48,517 nucleotides of DNA from Myxococcota bacterium (GCA_023150835.1 JAKLKB010000044.1:1-48517), one strand, 5' to 3'; shown: positions 1 through 13,058, counted from the first letter of the stretch. Notes: generated from the letters alone by a model not told the origin. A program made the numbers and translations.

Positions 1-124
1 ACGACGCGCAGACGCTGCCCGTTCCAACTTCCCCCCGTTCACGGGGGGATTGAGGGGGGGCGACAAAAGAAACGGCGATCAGGCTAGACTATCCGGTGTT
101 TCCACCTTAACAAGGCGCGTATGG
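1..124 (+). repeat. Family A dispersed repeat, copy A1 (cut by window start)
   Basis: The C/G-run hairpin at 30-59, the cgacaaaaga stretch and the sequence ccttaacaaggcgcgtatg recur almost unchanged at 37924-38094, 38166-38339 and 43659-43811. It lies downstream of purA and encodes nothing convincing. Its left part is outside the window. Confidence 0.75.
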
Positions 125-130
125 GGCAAA

Positions 131-249
131 GCCCCACAAAACCAACAAAAACGAAAAGCCCCACAAAACCAACAAAAACGAAAAGCCCCACAAAACCAAC
201 AAAAACGAAAAGCCCCACAAAACCAACAAAAACAAAAAGCCCCACAAAG
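131..249 (+). repeat. 27-bp tandem array (four units plus a partial)
   Basis: Units begin at 131, 158, 185 and 212, with a partial unit from 239. Each starts gccccacaaaacc. The fourth unit carries a single variant base. There are no variable spacers, so it is a minisatellite and not a CRISPR array. The array is open in several frames. It lies just beyond the 3' end of purA. Confidence 0.9.
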
Positions 250-275
250 CAACCCCCCCCAACAAGTCCAAAGAA

Positions 276-1556
276 TTACAAACGAAATGCCTGTGCGCGT
301 TCGGGTCCGACACTCACCAAGGAGATGGGGATTCCGACAGATTGCTCGATGCGATGGAGATAATCTTTCGCAGCTTCCGGCAGATCGGCAAAACGGCGGA
401 CAGCAGACAGATCTTCCTCCCATCCCGGGATCTCTTCGTACACAGGCTCCAAGCGATCCCATTGCTCGATACAAGGCGGCGGAAGTTCGAGGCGTTCGCC
501 ATCCAACAGATAGTGCGTACACAAACCGATCGTCTGCATACCGCTCAAGACATCCAGCTTGGTGATGACAAGTCCCGTCAATCCGTTCACTTGGGCTGCA
601 AAGCGCAGCAAAGGAAGATCCATCCAGCCGCAACGACGGGCTCTTCCTGTGGTCACGCCGTATTCGTGCCCAAGCGACCGCAGCCGCTCGCCGATCGCGT
701 TGTCCTGCTCCGTTGGAAACGGGCCTCCCCCGACACGGGTGATGTACGCCTTTGCGACGCCGATGACTGCGTCGATCTGCGAAGGCCCAAGCCCGCTACC
801 CAAACACACGCCCCCCGCACTCGGATAAGAGGATGTCACAAAAGGATACGTTCCGACATCCAGATCCAACAAAGTCCCTTGTGCTCCTTCAAAAAGGATC
901 CTATCCCCCGCACGATAACGCGCATGAAGCAATGCCTCTGTGTCTGTGATATAAGGCGCAAGGCGGCGCACCAACGGTTGCAGATACGCGATCATCTCGT
1001 CAACATCGACAGGTGGAGCGCCGTACACGCCCTGCAAGATCTTGTTGGTATAAGCCAGTCCGCCGTCAAGACGCTTTTTCAAGACATCTTCGTACAACAT
1101 ATCGATCATCCGCAGACCGCGACGTGCCACTTTGTCTGTATAAGCAGGGCCGATCCCTTTCAGCGTCGTGCCGATCTGTTCGGCCCCTTGGCGTTCTTCT
1201 TCAAGGCGATCCAAGAGCGCATGATAGGGCATGATCACGTGCGCACGGGCGCTGACATACAACCGCCCCATCGAAAGGCCCCGTGCTTCTAGGGCGTCCA
1301 TCTCTTTGAGCAAAGCTTCGGGCGATATCACCATGCCGCTTGCGAGGACGTTGCGCTTTTCTGGATGCAAGATCCCCGAAGGGATCAGATGCAGCGCAAA
1401 CTTCTCCAACCCCACATGGATCGAGTGGCCCGCGTTATGCCCCCCGCTAAAGCGCACGATCACATCGGCTTCTTCGGCCATCAGATCGGTGACACGGCCC
1501 TTTCCCTCATCTCCCCATTGTGCGCCCAACAATACCGTTGTCTGGTGTTGCGTCAT
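276..1556 (-). CDS. purA: Adenylosuccinate synthetase
   Basis: This 426-residue cytosolic enzyme joins IMP and aspartate using GTP to make adenylosuccinate, the first step from IMP to AMP. The P-loop-like GDEGKG lies at residues 15-20, the IMP-contact NAGHS at 40-44, and a GTTLKGIGPAY motif near residue 130. The length matches the bacterial family. The ATG overlaps the purD stop in an ATGA, so translation is probably coupled to purD. A 27-bp minisatellite and a family A repeat follow it. It lies in the same island as guaB and guaA, so both branches from IMP are encoded together. Confidence 0.97.
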   Translation of the reverse strand: MTQHQTTVLLGAQWGDEGKGRVTDLMAEEADVIVRFSGGHNAGHSIHVGLEKFALHLIPSGILHPEKRNVLASGMVISPEALLKEMDALEARGLSMGRLYVSARAHVIMPYHALLDRLEEERQGAEQIGTTLKGIGPAYTDKVARRGLRMIDMLYEDVLKKRLDGGLAYTNKILQGVYGAPPVDVDEMIAYLQPLVRRLAPYITDTEALLHARYRAGDRILFEGAQGTLLDLDVGTYPFVTSSYPSAGGVCLGSGLGPSQIDAVIGVAKAYITRVGGGPFPTEQDNAIGERLRSLGHEYGVTTGRARRCGWMDLPLLRFAAQVNGLTGLVITKLDVLSGMQTIGLCTHYLLDGERLELPPPCIEQWDRLEPVYEEIPGWEEDLSAVRRFADLPEAAKDYLHRIEQSVGIPISLVSVGPERAQAFRL

Positions 1557-2887
1557 GCGTTTTTCTTCCTACCTGTGTGGTCGTTATGGCCGATCGATGC
1601 GGCGAGACGTTCGTCAGAAGCGATATCACGGCGGTAGACCAGCCCTTCTTCGGTGCGGATCTGCGCGCAAGCATCGTAGGCAAGCTGACGCGCTTGCACA
1701 AGGCCCGCCGCTGCATACCCCGTCACGCCCAAGACACGGCCTCCGTGCGTCACGAATCCTTCGCCCTCTCGCCGCGTTCCCGCATGAAACACCGTCACGC
1801 CCGAGATGTCTTCGGCTTTGTCGATCCCTTCGATGGCTTGGCCATTTCGGACTTCTTCGGGGTATCCCTGTGCGGCCAACACCACACAACACGCCGCTCC
1901 TGCCCGAAACGCCATCGGTGCCTGTACAAGCCGCCCTTCGACCGCCGCATCGAGCAACGTATACAAGTCGCTCTCCAACATCACCATCGCAGGCTGACAT
2001 TCGGGATCGCCGAAGCGCACATTGAACTCCAAAGCCTTCGGTCCTTCGGGCGTCAGCATCATCCCTGCATACAAAAAGCCTGTGTACGGGATGCCACGTC
2101 GCGCAAAAGCCTCCACCACAGGCGTCATCACCTCTTGATGGATGCGATGAACCATCGCCAACGAGGCCACAGGAGAAGGGCCAAAAGCGCCCATTCCGCC
2201 CGTATTGGGGCCGCGATCGCCATCCAACAATGTCTTGTGATCTTGAAAGGACATCTCCCACGGGATCACCCGTTTGCCATCACAGACACCAAAGATCGAA
2301 AACTCCGGTCCGCTCAAGCGTTCCGAAACCAAGATATCGGAACCAAACGAGGCGATCAATCTCGGTAAAGCAGCCATCGCTTCGGTGACATCGTCACAAA
2401 CAACCACGCCTTTTCCAGCCGCCAGCCCACGCACCTTTAAAACGATCCCACCCGCCGTTGTATGCGTGCGGATCGCCGCTTCGGCTTCGGCTTGGCTGCG
2501 GCAGCACACGCCTTCTGCTTGTGGAATCCCCGCCTCTTTCATCAATTCAAACGAAAAGAACTTGTCGCCCTCCAATGCTGCGGCTGCTTGGACAGGACCA
2601 AAAACGCGCTTGATCCCTTGGGCGTGCAAAAAATCCACAAGGCCCGCCATCAACGGCACTTCGGGCCCCACCAACGTCAGATCAATCCCTTCCTCTCGAA
2701 TACACCGAGCGATCTCTTCTTGTGCGATTGCTTTTGTCCCATCCAAGGGAAGATTTCGCAGTTTCCCCCCCATCGTCCCGCCATTTCCGGCCGCAAACAA
2801 CACCTCCGAGACTTGTTCGCTTTGCGCCAGCTTCCAGCCCAACGCATGTTCGCGCCCTCCACTTCCGATGATCAACACCTTGGCCAT
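1553..2887 (-). CDS. purD: Phosphoribosylamine-glycine ligase (GAR synthetase)
   Basis: PurD makes glycinamide ribonucleotide from phosphoribosylamine, glycine and ATP, the second step of de novo purine synthesis. The 444-residue ATP-grasp protein opens with VLIIGSGGREHALGWKL. It has the glycine-rich segment KVRGLAAGKGVVV, the GPNTGGMGAF motif and the metal-site region EFNVRFGDPE. The ATG is preceded by AAAGGAGAAA at good spacing. purA starts within its stop codon. Upstream, a 219-bp gap with a family C repeat separates it from guaB, so purD-purA may have its own promoter or depend on read-through. Confidence 0.97.
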   Translation of the reverse strand: MAKVLIIGSGGREHALGWKLAQSEQVSEVLFAAGNGGTMGGKLRNLPLDGTKAIAQEEIARCIREEGIDLTLVGPEVPLMAGLVDFLHAQGIKRVFGPVQAAAALEGDKFFSFELMKEAGIPQAEGVCCRSQAEAEAAIRTHTTAGGIVLKVRGLAAGKGVVVCDDVTEAMAALPRLIASFGSDILVSERLSGPEFSIFGVCDGKRVIPWEMSFQDHKTLLDGDRGPNTGGMGAFGPSPVASLAMVHRIHQEVMTPVVEAFARRGIPYTGFLYAGMMLTPEGPKALEFNVRFGDPECQPAMVMLESDLYTLLDAAVEGRLVQAPMAFRAGAACCVVLAAQGYPEEVRNGQAIEGIDKAEDISGVTVFHAGTRREGEGFVTHGGRVLGVTGYAAAGLVQARQLAYDACAQIRTEEGLVYRRDIASDERLAASIGHNDHTGRKKNA

Positions 2888-2942
2888 CGTACTTTCTCCT
2901 TTGTCTTTTTCTTCTCAGATCAGAATTATGCAATTGAATGAT

Positions 2943-3064
2943 TTTGTGGGGTTCCACCCCATACCCCGCAGGGAGCGCGGCTCCCTGACCCCGTATCGGC
3001 GAAGAGAGCGATGGTTTTTGAAACGGACGACTCTGTCGCTTGGAGTGGTGCGAACACGGGGTGT
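2943..3064 (+). repeat. Family C hairpin-rich repeat, copy C1
   Basis: The copy contains two short hairpins (gtggggttccacccca and agggagcgcggctccct), then a ccccgtatcggcgaagag block, and ends with gcgaacacgggg. Related copies are at 20825, 34506, 37612, 43464 and 47775. It fills the guaB-purD gap and may affect read-through into purD. Confidence 0.8.
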
Positions 3065-3106
3065 TGCTCTGCCGCACAAGCCCTCCATCACACCCATCCC
3101 ATCGGC

Positions 3107-7282
<4,176 letters not shown>

Positions 7283-7286
<4 letters not shown>

Positions 7287-8884
7287 CGCTCGATTCCCTC
7301 GCCGTTAAGCGGATAGCGGCCCCCAAAACAACCGCTGCAAATACCGCATTGATAAGTGTTTTTGATCAGCCGCTCTAGCCCCGCAAGGCTGACATACAAC
7401 AGCCGATCCGCACCGACAAGATCACAGATCTCTTCGGGCGTACGGTGGTGCGCGATTAGCTGTTGGCGATCCTGAAAATCCATCCCATACGGACAGATAT
7501 CGACGATCGCAGGGGCCGAGATGCAGTTGACGATCGAGGCCGCTCCTGCATCGCGCAAGCGTTGGTTGATGATCCGGATGGTGGTCGAACGCACGATCGA
7601 ATCGTCCACCACGATCACCCGCTTGCCTTCGATCTTTTCTTTGCGCAGATGCAGCTTTTGGTACGCTGTGCGCACGCGCTCTTCGTAAGTCGAAGACGTA
7701 AAGGAGCGCCGCTTTGCACGCGGCGGATTGTGCAGCCGCTTGAAATATTCTCGATAAGGGATCCCAGACGCCTCCGAAAGTCCTACGGCTGCGTGCTTTC
7801 CAGAGTCCAGCACAGGGATGATGCAATCGCCTTCCAGATCGGGGTTCTCTTCGGCCAAAAGTCGCCCTAGCTCGTAGCGAAAGTCTTCATGCCAAAAGCC
7901 GTTGTAGCGCGTTCTTGGATCAGAAAAATAAATCCCCTCAAAAATACAAAAATGCTCATCAGGCTTGGCGTACTGGATGCGGCGGATGGTATCGCTCCCA
8001 CGCTTCAAGATCACCATCTCGCCCGGCGCAAGATCCCCAAGATGCTTGCAATCAGGGTATTGATCCATCGCATAATTCTCGGAACAGACGAGAAATCCCC
8101 CTTGCATCGCCCCAAGACTCAACGGGCGCACACCAAAACGATCCCGCAGCGCGATGATCTTGTCTTCACACAAGATCAACAACGCATACGCCACTTCGAT
8201 CTGCCGACAAGCATCCACGATCGCATCTTCGATATTCGTCGCAAAGCTTTGTGTAATCAAATGGCCGAATAATTCGGAGTCTGTGGTGGATTGAAAGAGG
8301 ATGCCTTGTTGAACAAGTCGATGGCGAACGCCACGTGGGTCGGCAAGCTGTCCATTGTGGGCGATCGCAAACGGCCCAAAACGCGAAGCGTGAAAGAAAA
8401 GCGGTTGGACGTTGGTTGCAGACTCCACGCTGCCACGGGTGGCATAGCGGCCATGACCGACCGCGATATCTCCCGGCAAAAGACCCGCGATATCGACGCC
8501 ATGAAAGTTTTCACGCACACTCCCCACCCGCCGACGGATCGCAAACTCTTTTCCATCGTAGCTGATGATCCCCGCGCCGTGTTCGCCTCGATGCTCTTGC
8601 AACATCAAGCAATCGTACACATACCGCGAAGCATCGGGCAGATTGATCGCCGCTGCAAGGCCGCATGCTTCGGGAAGCAGATCACGCAAAGAAAAATCAT
8701 CCTCTTGCTCAAGACTTCCATGCACACTGTGGATCAAGCCTCGGTAGGGATTGCCTGCACGACCACAAAGACGCGGCGGATCGTTGGGGGGCGGGTCAAA
8801 TGGCTGGTGGCCCTGCATTCTCGGGGCTTTTGAAATATCGGCAAACGATCCCTCAAAGGCTTCTTCGCGTTTTTTCTGCGACAT
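7283..8884 (-). CDS. purF: Amidophosphoribosyltransferase
   Basis: PurF commits PRPP to purine synthesis by forming phosphoribosylamine from glutamine. The PRPP motif VIVVDDSIVRSTT is clear. Four Cys match the Bacillus-type Fe-S ligands (EHFCIFEG, DICPYGMDF and CSGCFGGRYP). The N-terminal nucleophile lies in EACGLAAAIN. With the start at 8884, supported by AAGGGAGG, this Cys is residue 74, so a 73-residue propeptide would have to be removed. That is much longer than in well-known PurF proteins. An ATG at 8920 is possible but has a weaker ribosome site and would lengthen the propeptide further. The gene overlaps guaA by four bases. Confidence 0.95.
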
Positions 8885-8927
8885 CTTCGTGCCTCCCTTT
8901 TGTGCGGCCTCGTTGGGCATCTCTTTC

Positions 8928-9665
8928 TTAAGACACATCAGCGCTCTGTGCGTGCATCGCGGCTTGAAGTGGAGACCATAGCTTATCCAACGCGGCGACA
9001 GGATCAGGAGATCCGTAGATGGCACGTCCGACGATCCCATGCCATCGCGGCCCTGCGACCTTCGCAGCCTCTTCAAGCGATCCGCCTTGCGCCACAAATC
9101 CCGGCATATACAGCGCTGGATCGATGCCTTCTTCTCGCACAACTCGGAGCAGCCGCTCGATCACAGCAGGCTGATTCCCCGGCATCACATAATCGACAAC
9201 CCCCAAACGAGCGGCTTCTTGGTACAATCGAACCAAAGCTTCATCGGCCAAAAATCCACCCTGACTTTGGGTATAACCTTGGTGGCTCATCCATCCGCCC
9301 ACCATCACCGCGACGCCTTCCTCACGCAAAGCCTCGACCCATGCGCGCATCGTCACAGGCCCTGCTTGTGGAAACAAGATCCCACAATCGACACCCGCTT
9401 GCTTCAACACACGCGCAAAGGGCTTGCCCGTTTCGGGGATATCTGTTCCTGCTTTTTGGTGATCATAGAGGATCGGCTTCATTGTATAACGCCGCGTCAC
9501 CTCCACCACGCGAGGCAGGCCCGCCGTCAGCCCCAAAACAAACCCCACCTTGTACGCGCTCACGCTCGGATGCTCCGCCGTTCGGCGTACGAATTCTTCA
9601 TAATCCGAAAAAGGCATATCACACGCAGGAATCAAACTGTACGATCGCGATAAAAGCCATGTCAT
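8928..9665 (-). CDS. pyrF: Orotidine 5'-phosphate decarboxylase
   Basis: PyrF decarboxylates OMP to UMP, the last step of de novo pyrimidine synthesis. The 245-residue protein begins the barrel with SLIPACDMP. It has a Lys in AYKVG, and the catalytic Asp/Lys/Asp set reads YDHQKAGTDIP (Asp68, Lys71, Asp75). This spacing is looser than the common DxKxxD and marks a variant subgroup. The end of the barrel has the phosphate-site region WHGIVGRAIYG. The ATG at 9665 follows AGAAAGG; an upstream in-frame ATG at 9722 runs into the region before repeat B1 and is less likely. purF starts about 40 bp after its stop. Confidence 0.9.
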   Translation of the reverse strand: MTWLLSRSYSLIPACDMPFSDYEEFVRRTAEHPSVSAYKVGFVLGLTAGLPRVVEVTRRYTMKPILYDHQKAGTDIPETGKPFARVLKQAGVDCGILFPQAGPVTMRAWVEALREEGVAVMVGGWMSHQGYTQSQGGFLADEALVRLYQEAARLGVVDYVMPGNQPAVIERLLRVVREEGIDPALYMPGFVAQGGSLEEAAKVAGPRWHGIVGRAIYGSPDPVAALDKLWSPLQAAMHAQSADVS

Positions 9666-9729
9666 CGAAAACACCCTTTCTGAGAAGAGCGGCTTGTTGC
9701 AAAGGAGAGATGCACCCCACAAAGGACCC

Positions 9730-9843
9730 TACGATATCCGAGCGATCTGAGATCGTGGGAGAGTGCGTAGACGCCCTGTGCTTGGGCAGCCACACCTGTC
9801 TGCCCCGACCTCTTTGACGATCACACAACGAGCGGATCTCGTA
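9730..9843 (+). repeat. Family B MITE-like repeat, copy B1
   Basis: The ends are tacgatatccg and cggatctcgta, an 11-bp inverted repeat with one mismatch. The core is the conserved gtgcgtagacgccctgtg...gggcagccac block. It fills the pyrE-pyrF gap. Flanking triplets CCC and TCA do not match, so any target duplication has decayed. Confidence 0.85.
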
Positions 9844-9866
9844 TCACAGCTCCATACACACCAACG

Positions 9867-10607
9867 TCAGGCCACATTGTGGCTGCGTTCGCTTGGGTTG
9901 CCCTCTGCTTTCGGAAAAAGAGAGGAAGCGTCCTCGCCAAAAAGCTCCGTAGCTTCGGCCAAGATCGCCGGTCGGATCTCAGCGGGCGGAGGGCTTTGCT
10001 TCCAAACCAACGGAAGCAAGGTGCGGATATCACTCATCGACCAAAAAGGGATGCCCAAAGCTCCCAAGACCTCAGAAAGCCGTTGGCCATCCGCACGTTG
10101 TTCGCATCGATCGGTTAAACACAAGGCCCCGATCACATCGACCTCGGCCTCGCGCAAGGTCTCCAACGCCCCCAACAAAGAATCCCCTGTGGTCGTCACA
10201 TCCTCGATCAAAAGGGTCTTTCCACGCGGTACCCCGAGAAAATAGCGGTCTTTGCTTGCGCCATGGGCTTTGGGCTTTCCGCGCCCCATCGCCAAACAAT
10301 GCGTCTGCGGCCCAAAATGCAACGATTGCTTGGCATAACGATACTGCGCCAACAACGCCAGTTTCGAGGCTCCTTCTGCCACACCAAAGATCGTATCGGG
10401 TGTCTCAGGGAGTCCAGCGATAAATTCCAGCAAAAAAGTGACGCATTGATCGAGCGCCCAGACATCCTCGGCCACATCGCGCCAGTTGACATACCAATGC
10501 GACACTCGCCCTGATCGCAAGGTGACAGGCTGCGCAAAAAAGCCCAAAACACCGCGTTGACAAACAAACGACAACCATTGTTCTTTGTATGCAGGATCAC
10601 GAAACAT
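9867..10607 (-). CDS. pyrE: Orotate phosphoribosyltransferase
   Basis: PyrE transfers ribose phosphate from PRPP to orotate to give OMP. The 246-residue type I phosphoribosyltransferase has its PRPP-binding signature TLLIEDVTTTGDS at residues 131-143. The N-terminal hood is typical, with RSGRVSHWYVNWRDVAED replacing the usual LKSGxxSxxYxD form. It is somewhat longer than the roughly 210 residues of most bacterial PyrE. The ATG overlaps the purN stop by one base (TGATG), so translation is probably coupled. Its product feeds PyrF, encoded after the B1 repeat. Confidence 0.93.
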   Translation of the reverse strand: MFRDPAYKEQWLSFVCQRGVLGFFAQPVTLRSGRVSHWYVNWRDVAEDVWALDQCVTFLLEFIAGLPETPDTIFGVAEGASKLALLAQYRYAKQSLHFGPQTHCLAMGRGKPKAHGASKDRYFLGVPRGKTLLIEDVTTTGDSLLGALETLREAEVDVIGALCLTDRCEQRADGQRLSEVLGALGIPFWSMSDIRTLLPLVWKQSPPPAEIRPAILAEATELFGEDASSLFPKAEGNPSERSHNVA

Positions 10608-11551
10608 CACGAATCTCCGCCAAGATCGTTGCGACGTGCGCGTCTGCGCTGCGCAAGCCAAGCCAAGACAGTCCACGGATACAGCGTATGTTCGAGTTGA
10701 TGGACGCGAGATTCAAGCGAGTCCAAGGACTCTCCATCATGTCGCGGTATCCGACCTTGTGACAAGATCGGCCCTTCATCCACGCCCTCGTCGACGAGAT
10801 GGATACTCACCCCCACCCACGCATCCTGCGCGACATAAGCGCGGCGGATCGCGTCTAGTCCGGGATAATCAGGAAGGATCGACGGATGGATATTGACGAT
10901 CTTCCCCAAGAATGGGCGCACCACACGCGGCGGCAAGACACGCATATAGCCCGCCAGCAGGGCAAGATCAAAAGGCTGTTGCTCCAAAAATGCCATGACA
11001 GCATCGTTTAACGTCCGTTTGTCCCATTCTTGCGGTGGTGGCGGCTCGACACACCGAACCCCCAAACGCTGCGCTCGCGACAAGATCAATGCCCCCGATC
11101 GATCGCAAAAAAGACCGATACACTCGACTCCATACGGACGCAAGGCTTTGACCAACGCCTCAAAGTTCGACCCGCTCCCCGATCCCAAAACCAAGATCTT
11201 TGCTCCCCAGATCACCGACGTCTCAGCATCATTCGCTCCCCAGATCACCGACGTCTCAGCATCATTCGCTCCCCAGATCACCGACGTCTCAACATCATTC
11301 GCTCCCCAGATCACCGACGTCTCAACATCATTCGCTCCCCAGATCACCGACGCCTCAACATCAGGATCGCCCCGAACCACCGACTTTTGAGCGTCTTCTG
11401 AATCAACGCCCCCCCACAACGCCGCTGTTTGCACGCCTTCGAGATCGATCAGGTTTGATGCCCATCGGATCTCTGCCCCCTCGATCGGTGCCAGCCCCCC
11501 CCATCCCTGCCAAGGCTGCCAAGGCGTCCATGTTCGGCTTTGATCCAACAT
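10607..11551 (-). CDS. purN: Phosphoribosylglycinamide formyltransferase with repeat-bearing N-terminal extension
   Basis: PurN formylates glycinamide ribonucleotide using 10-formyl-tetrahydrofolate. The catalytic domain starts near residue 118 with ILVLGSGSGSNFEAL. Asn220 and His222 (VNIHPSILP) and Asp258 (VDEGPIL) match the family's active site, so the enzyme looks functional. Residues 1-117 are extra: a Trp-rich start (WTPWQPWQGW), then 11-residue repeats of consensus GANDVETSVIW at 61-117. The start at 11551 follows AAAAGGAGCG with 7-base spacing, so the extension is probably translated. The gene leads the purN-pyrE unit and diverges from the lipoprotein gene on the other side. Confidence 0.93.
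   Translation of the reverse strand: MLDQSRTWTPWQPWQGWGGLAPIEGAEIRWASNLIDLEGVQTAALWGGVDSEDAQKSVVRGDPDVEASVIWGANDVETSVIWGANDVETSVIWGANDAETSVIWGANDAETSVIWGAKILVLGSGSGSNFEALVKALRPYGVECIGLFCDRSGALILSRAQRLGVRCVEPPPPQEWDKRTLNDAVMAFLEQQPFDLALLAGYMRVLPPRVVRPFLGKIVNIHPSILPDYPGLDAIRRAYVAQDAWVGVSIHLVDEGVDEGPILSQGRIPRHDGESLDSLESRVHQLEHTLYPWTVLAWLAQRRRARRNDLGGDS
11202..11366 (+). repeat. 33-bp tandem array inside purN
   Basis: Units start at 11202, 11235, 11268, 11301 and 11334, each beginning gctccccagatcaccgac. The units are nearly identical at DNA level (c/t and g/a changes only), while the flanking unit at 11367 is more diverged. The period keeps the purN frame and encodes 11-residue repeats. Confidence 0.95.
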
Positions 11552-11782
11552 ACAAACGCTCCTTTTTTTCACAACACATCGAAAGCTCAAGAGAATTCAA
11601 TACTTCCATGCGGCTTCCCGTGTAGGATGGCGCTCTTGTACGCGATCTCAAACGAAAAATCTACTGAAAATATCTGTTTTTCTAATTTACCCCACAACAC
11701 AAGGATTTTATTGACAAAAATCCCATATTGCGCCATCCTCGTCTACCGTTCGCTTCACTCCACGACCCACAGAGGCCCGACA

Positions 11783-12967
11783 ATGCGCAGTTCTTTCTTG
11801 TTTTTAAGCCTTCTTTTTGGATGTTGTATGGCTTCGCTTATTTCTTTTGGCTGCGAACCTCCCGAAGTCCCCTGCAAAGAAGGCGAAACTCGTGCCTGTT
11901 ATAGCCTACGCCAAGGCTGTATCAAAGAAGGCGCAAACTACCGTTGTTTTGGCCCTTGCCAAGCAGGTACACAACAATGCAAAGGCGGAAAATGGAGCAG
12001 CTTTTGCGCTCTTGAAAAGTGGCCCGCTGTGGAGATCTGCGGCAACGGCATCGACGACGACTGCGACGGTCAAACAGACGAAGGATGCGGCCTCTCCGAC
12101 GCAGGCCCCGATCAAACCAACCCTCCCGATCAAACCAACCCTCCCGATCAAACCAACCCTCCCGATCAAACCAACCCTCCCGATCAAACCAACCCAGTCA
12201 AAGTCAAAGAAGTCTTGCTCAAAAACGGAACTTTTCGTATGGGAGATATCGAGGGAGAAGGCAACGACACCTCCAAGCCGTCCCATGAAGTGACGATCTC
12301 ACGCAGTATTTGGGCGCATCAGTACGAAGTGACACAGGCTGATTTTCAAGCGCTGATGGGCTACAACCCAGCCAATTCTCAGAAAACATGCGGCGGTTCT
12401 TGCCCCGTCGAAAGTGTGACGTGGCACGAAGCACTCGCTTATGCCAACGCACTTTCTCAACGACATGGCTACGAGATATGCTTTGATTGTACAGGACAAA
12501 AAAAAGATGTGCTTTGCGCTCTCAAGCCAGAGTACGGGGGGCAAACGCACCAAAACTACTTCACCTGCTTGGGATTTCGGCTGCCATCCGAAGCGGAATG
12601 GGAGTATGCTGCGCGGGGTGGGAAAACCACGTCGCGTTATGGGGAGATCGGTGCGATCGCTTGGTACGCAGACAACGCTCTTCTTCGCCCCCAGTCTGTC
12701 GGCACAAAACAACCCAACGGATTCGGTTTGTATGATACGCTCGGCAATGTTTTTGAGTGGACCATCGACATCGCAAGCCGAGTCTACACGTCCTCCTCGG
12801 TGACGGATCCTGTTTTTTTCGACAAAGACGCCCAAAGCCGCATCGTGCGTGGAGGCGGCTGGCTAACAAGCGCAGCAAACATCCGCGCAACAGTGCGTTA
12901 CTTCTATGCTCCCACCAGCTACGAGCCCGATCGCGGGTTCCGCCTCGTCCGAACCGCTCAACCCTAG
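11783..12967 (+). CDS. Lipoprotein with MopE-type Cys/Asp motif and FGE-sulfatase-like domain
   Basis: This 394-residue protein has a hydrophobic signal ending SLISFGC, with Cys24 as a likely but non-ideal lipidation site. A Cys-rich segment follows, with CGNGIDDDCDGQTDEGC at 86-102, a motif common in myxobacterial surface proteins and possibly calcium-binding. A DQTNPP linker repeated five times (110-138) leads to a formylglycine-generating-enzyme-type domain (FRLPSEAEWEYAARGG, GNVFEW, RIVRGGGW, GFRLVR). The C-terminal Cys pair of true FGE is absent (RIVRGGGWLTSAANIRATVR), so it is probably a binding or structural relative. The ATG follows AGAGG. It lies between the two purine gene groups without an obvious link to them. 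Confidence 0.85.
   Translation: MRSSFLFLSLLFGCCMASLISFGCEPPEVPCKEGETRACYSLRQGCIKEGANYRCFGPCQAGTQQCKGGKWSSFCALEKWPAVEICGNGIDDDCDGQTDEGCGLSDAGPDQTNPPDQTNPPDQTNPPDQTNPPDQTNPVKVKEVLLKNGTFRMGDIEGEGNDTSKPSHEVTISRSIWAHQYEVTQADFQALMGYNPANSQKTCGGSCPVESVTWHEALAYANALSQRHGYEICFDCTGQKKDVLCALKPEYGGQTHQNYFTCLGFRLPSEAEWEYAARGGKTTSRYGEIGAIAWYADNALLRPQSVGTKQPNGFGLYDTLGNVFEWTIDIASRVYTSSSVTDPVFFDKDAQSRIVRGGGWLTSAANIRATVRYFYAPTSYEPDRGFRLVRTAQP
12110..12195 (+). repeat. 18-bp tandem array in the lipoprotein linker
   Basis: Five units of gatcaaaccaaccctccc begin at 12110, 12128, 12146, 12164 and 12182; the last is partial. They encode DQTNPP. The units are identical at DNA level, which suggests recent slippage or expansion. 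Confidence 0.95.
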
Positions 12968-13030
12968 AGACCTGCTTTTCCCTATACGCCCACGACTCGA
13001 CACGGCGGCGTAGGGCGGGGACGATTTTGC

Positions 13031-13058
13031 TTGACACCGAAGCGTTCTTCGCTACAAA
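13031..13058 (+). promoter_or_regulatory. Candidate sigma-70 promoter for the purO-purM unit
   Basis: TTGACA at 13031-13036 is followed after 16 bases by TACAAA at 13053-13058. The spacer holds a small inverted repeat, cgaag-cgtt-cttcg (13038-13051). The expected start lies about 55 bases before the purO GTG. Confidence 0.45.

Noticed and set aside
131-249. Possible CRISPR array
   Set aside because: Repeats are directly joined with no variable spacers, and no cas genes are present in the window. The same applies to the arrays at 11202 and 41138.
342-1292. 316-codon open frame opposite purA
   Set aside because: The frame is antisense to purA with no start signal and no family resemblance.
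11711-11739. TTGACA as promoter for the lipoprotein gene
   Set aside because: The -35 is perfect, but the hexamer at the proper spacing (CATCCT) matches the -10 consensus poorly.
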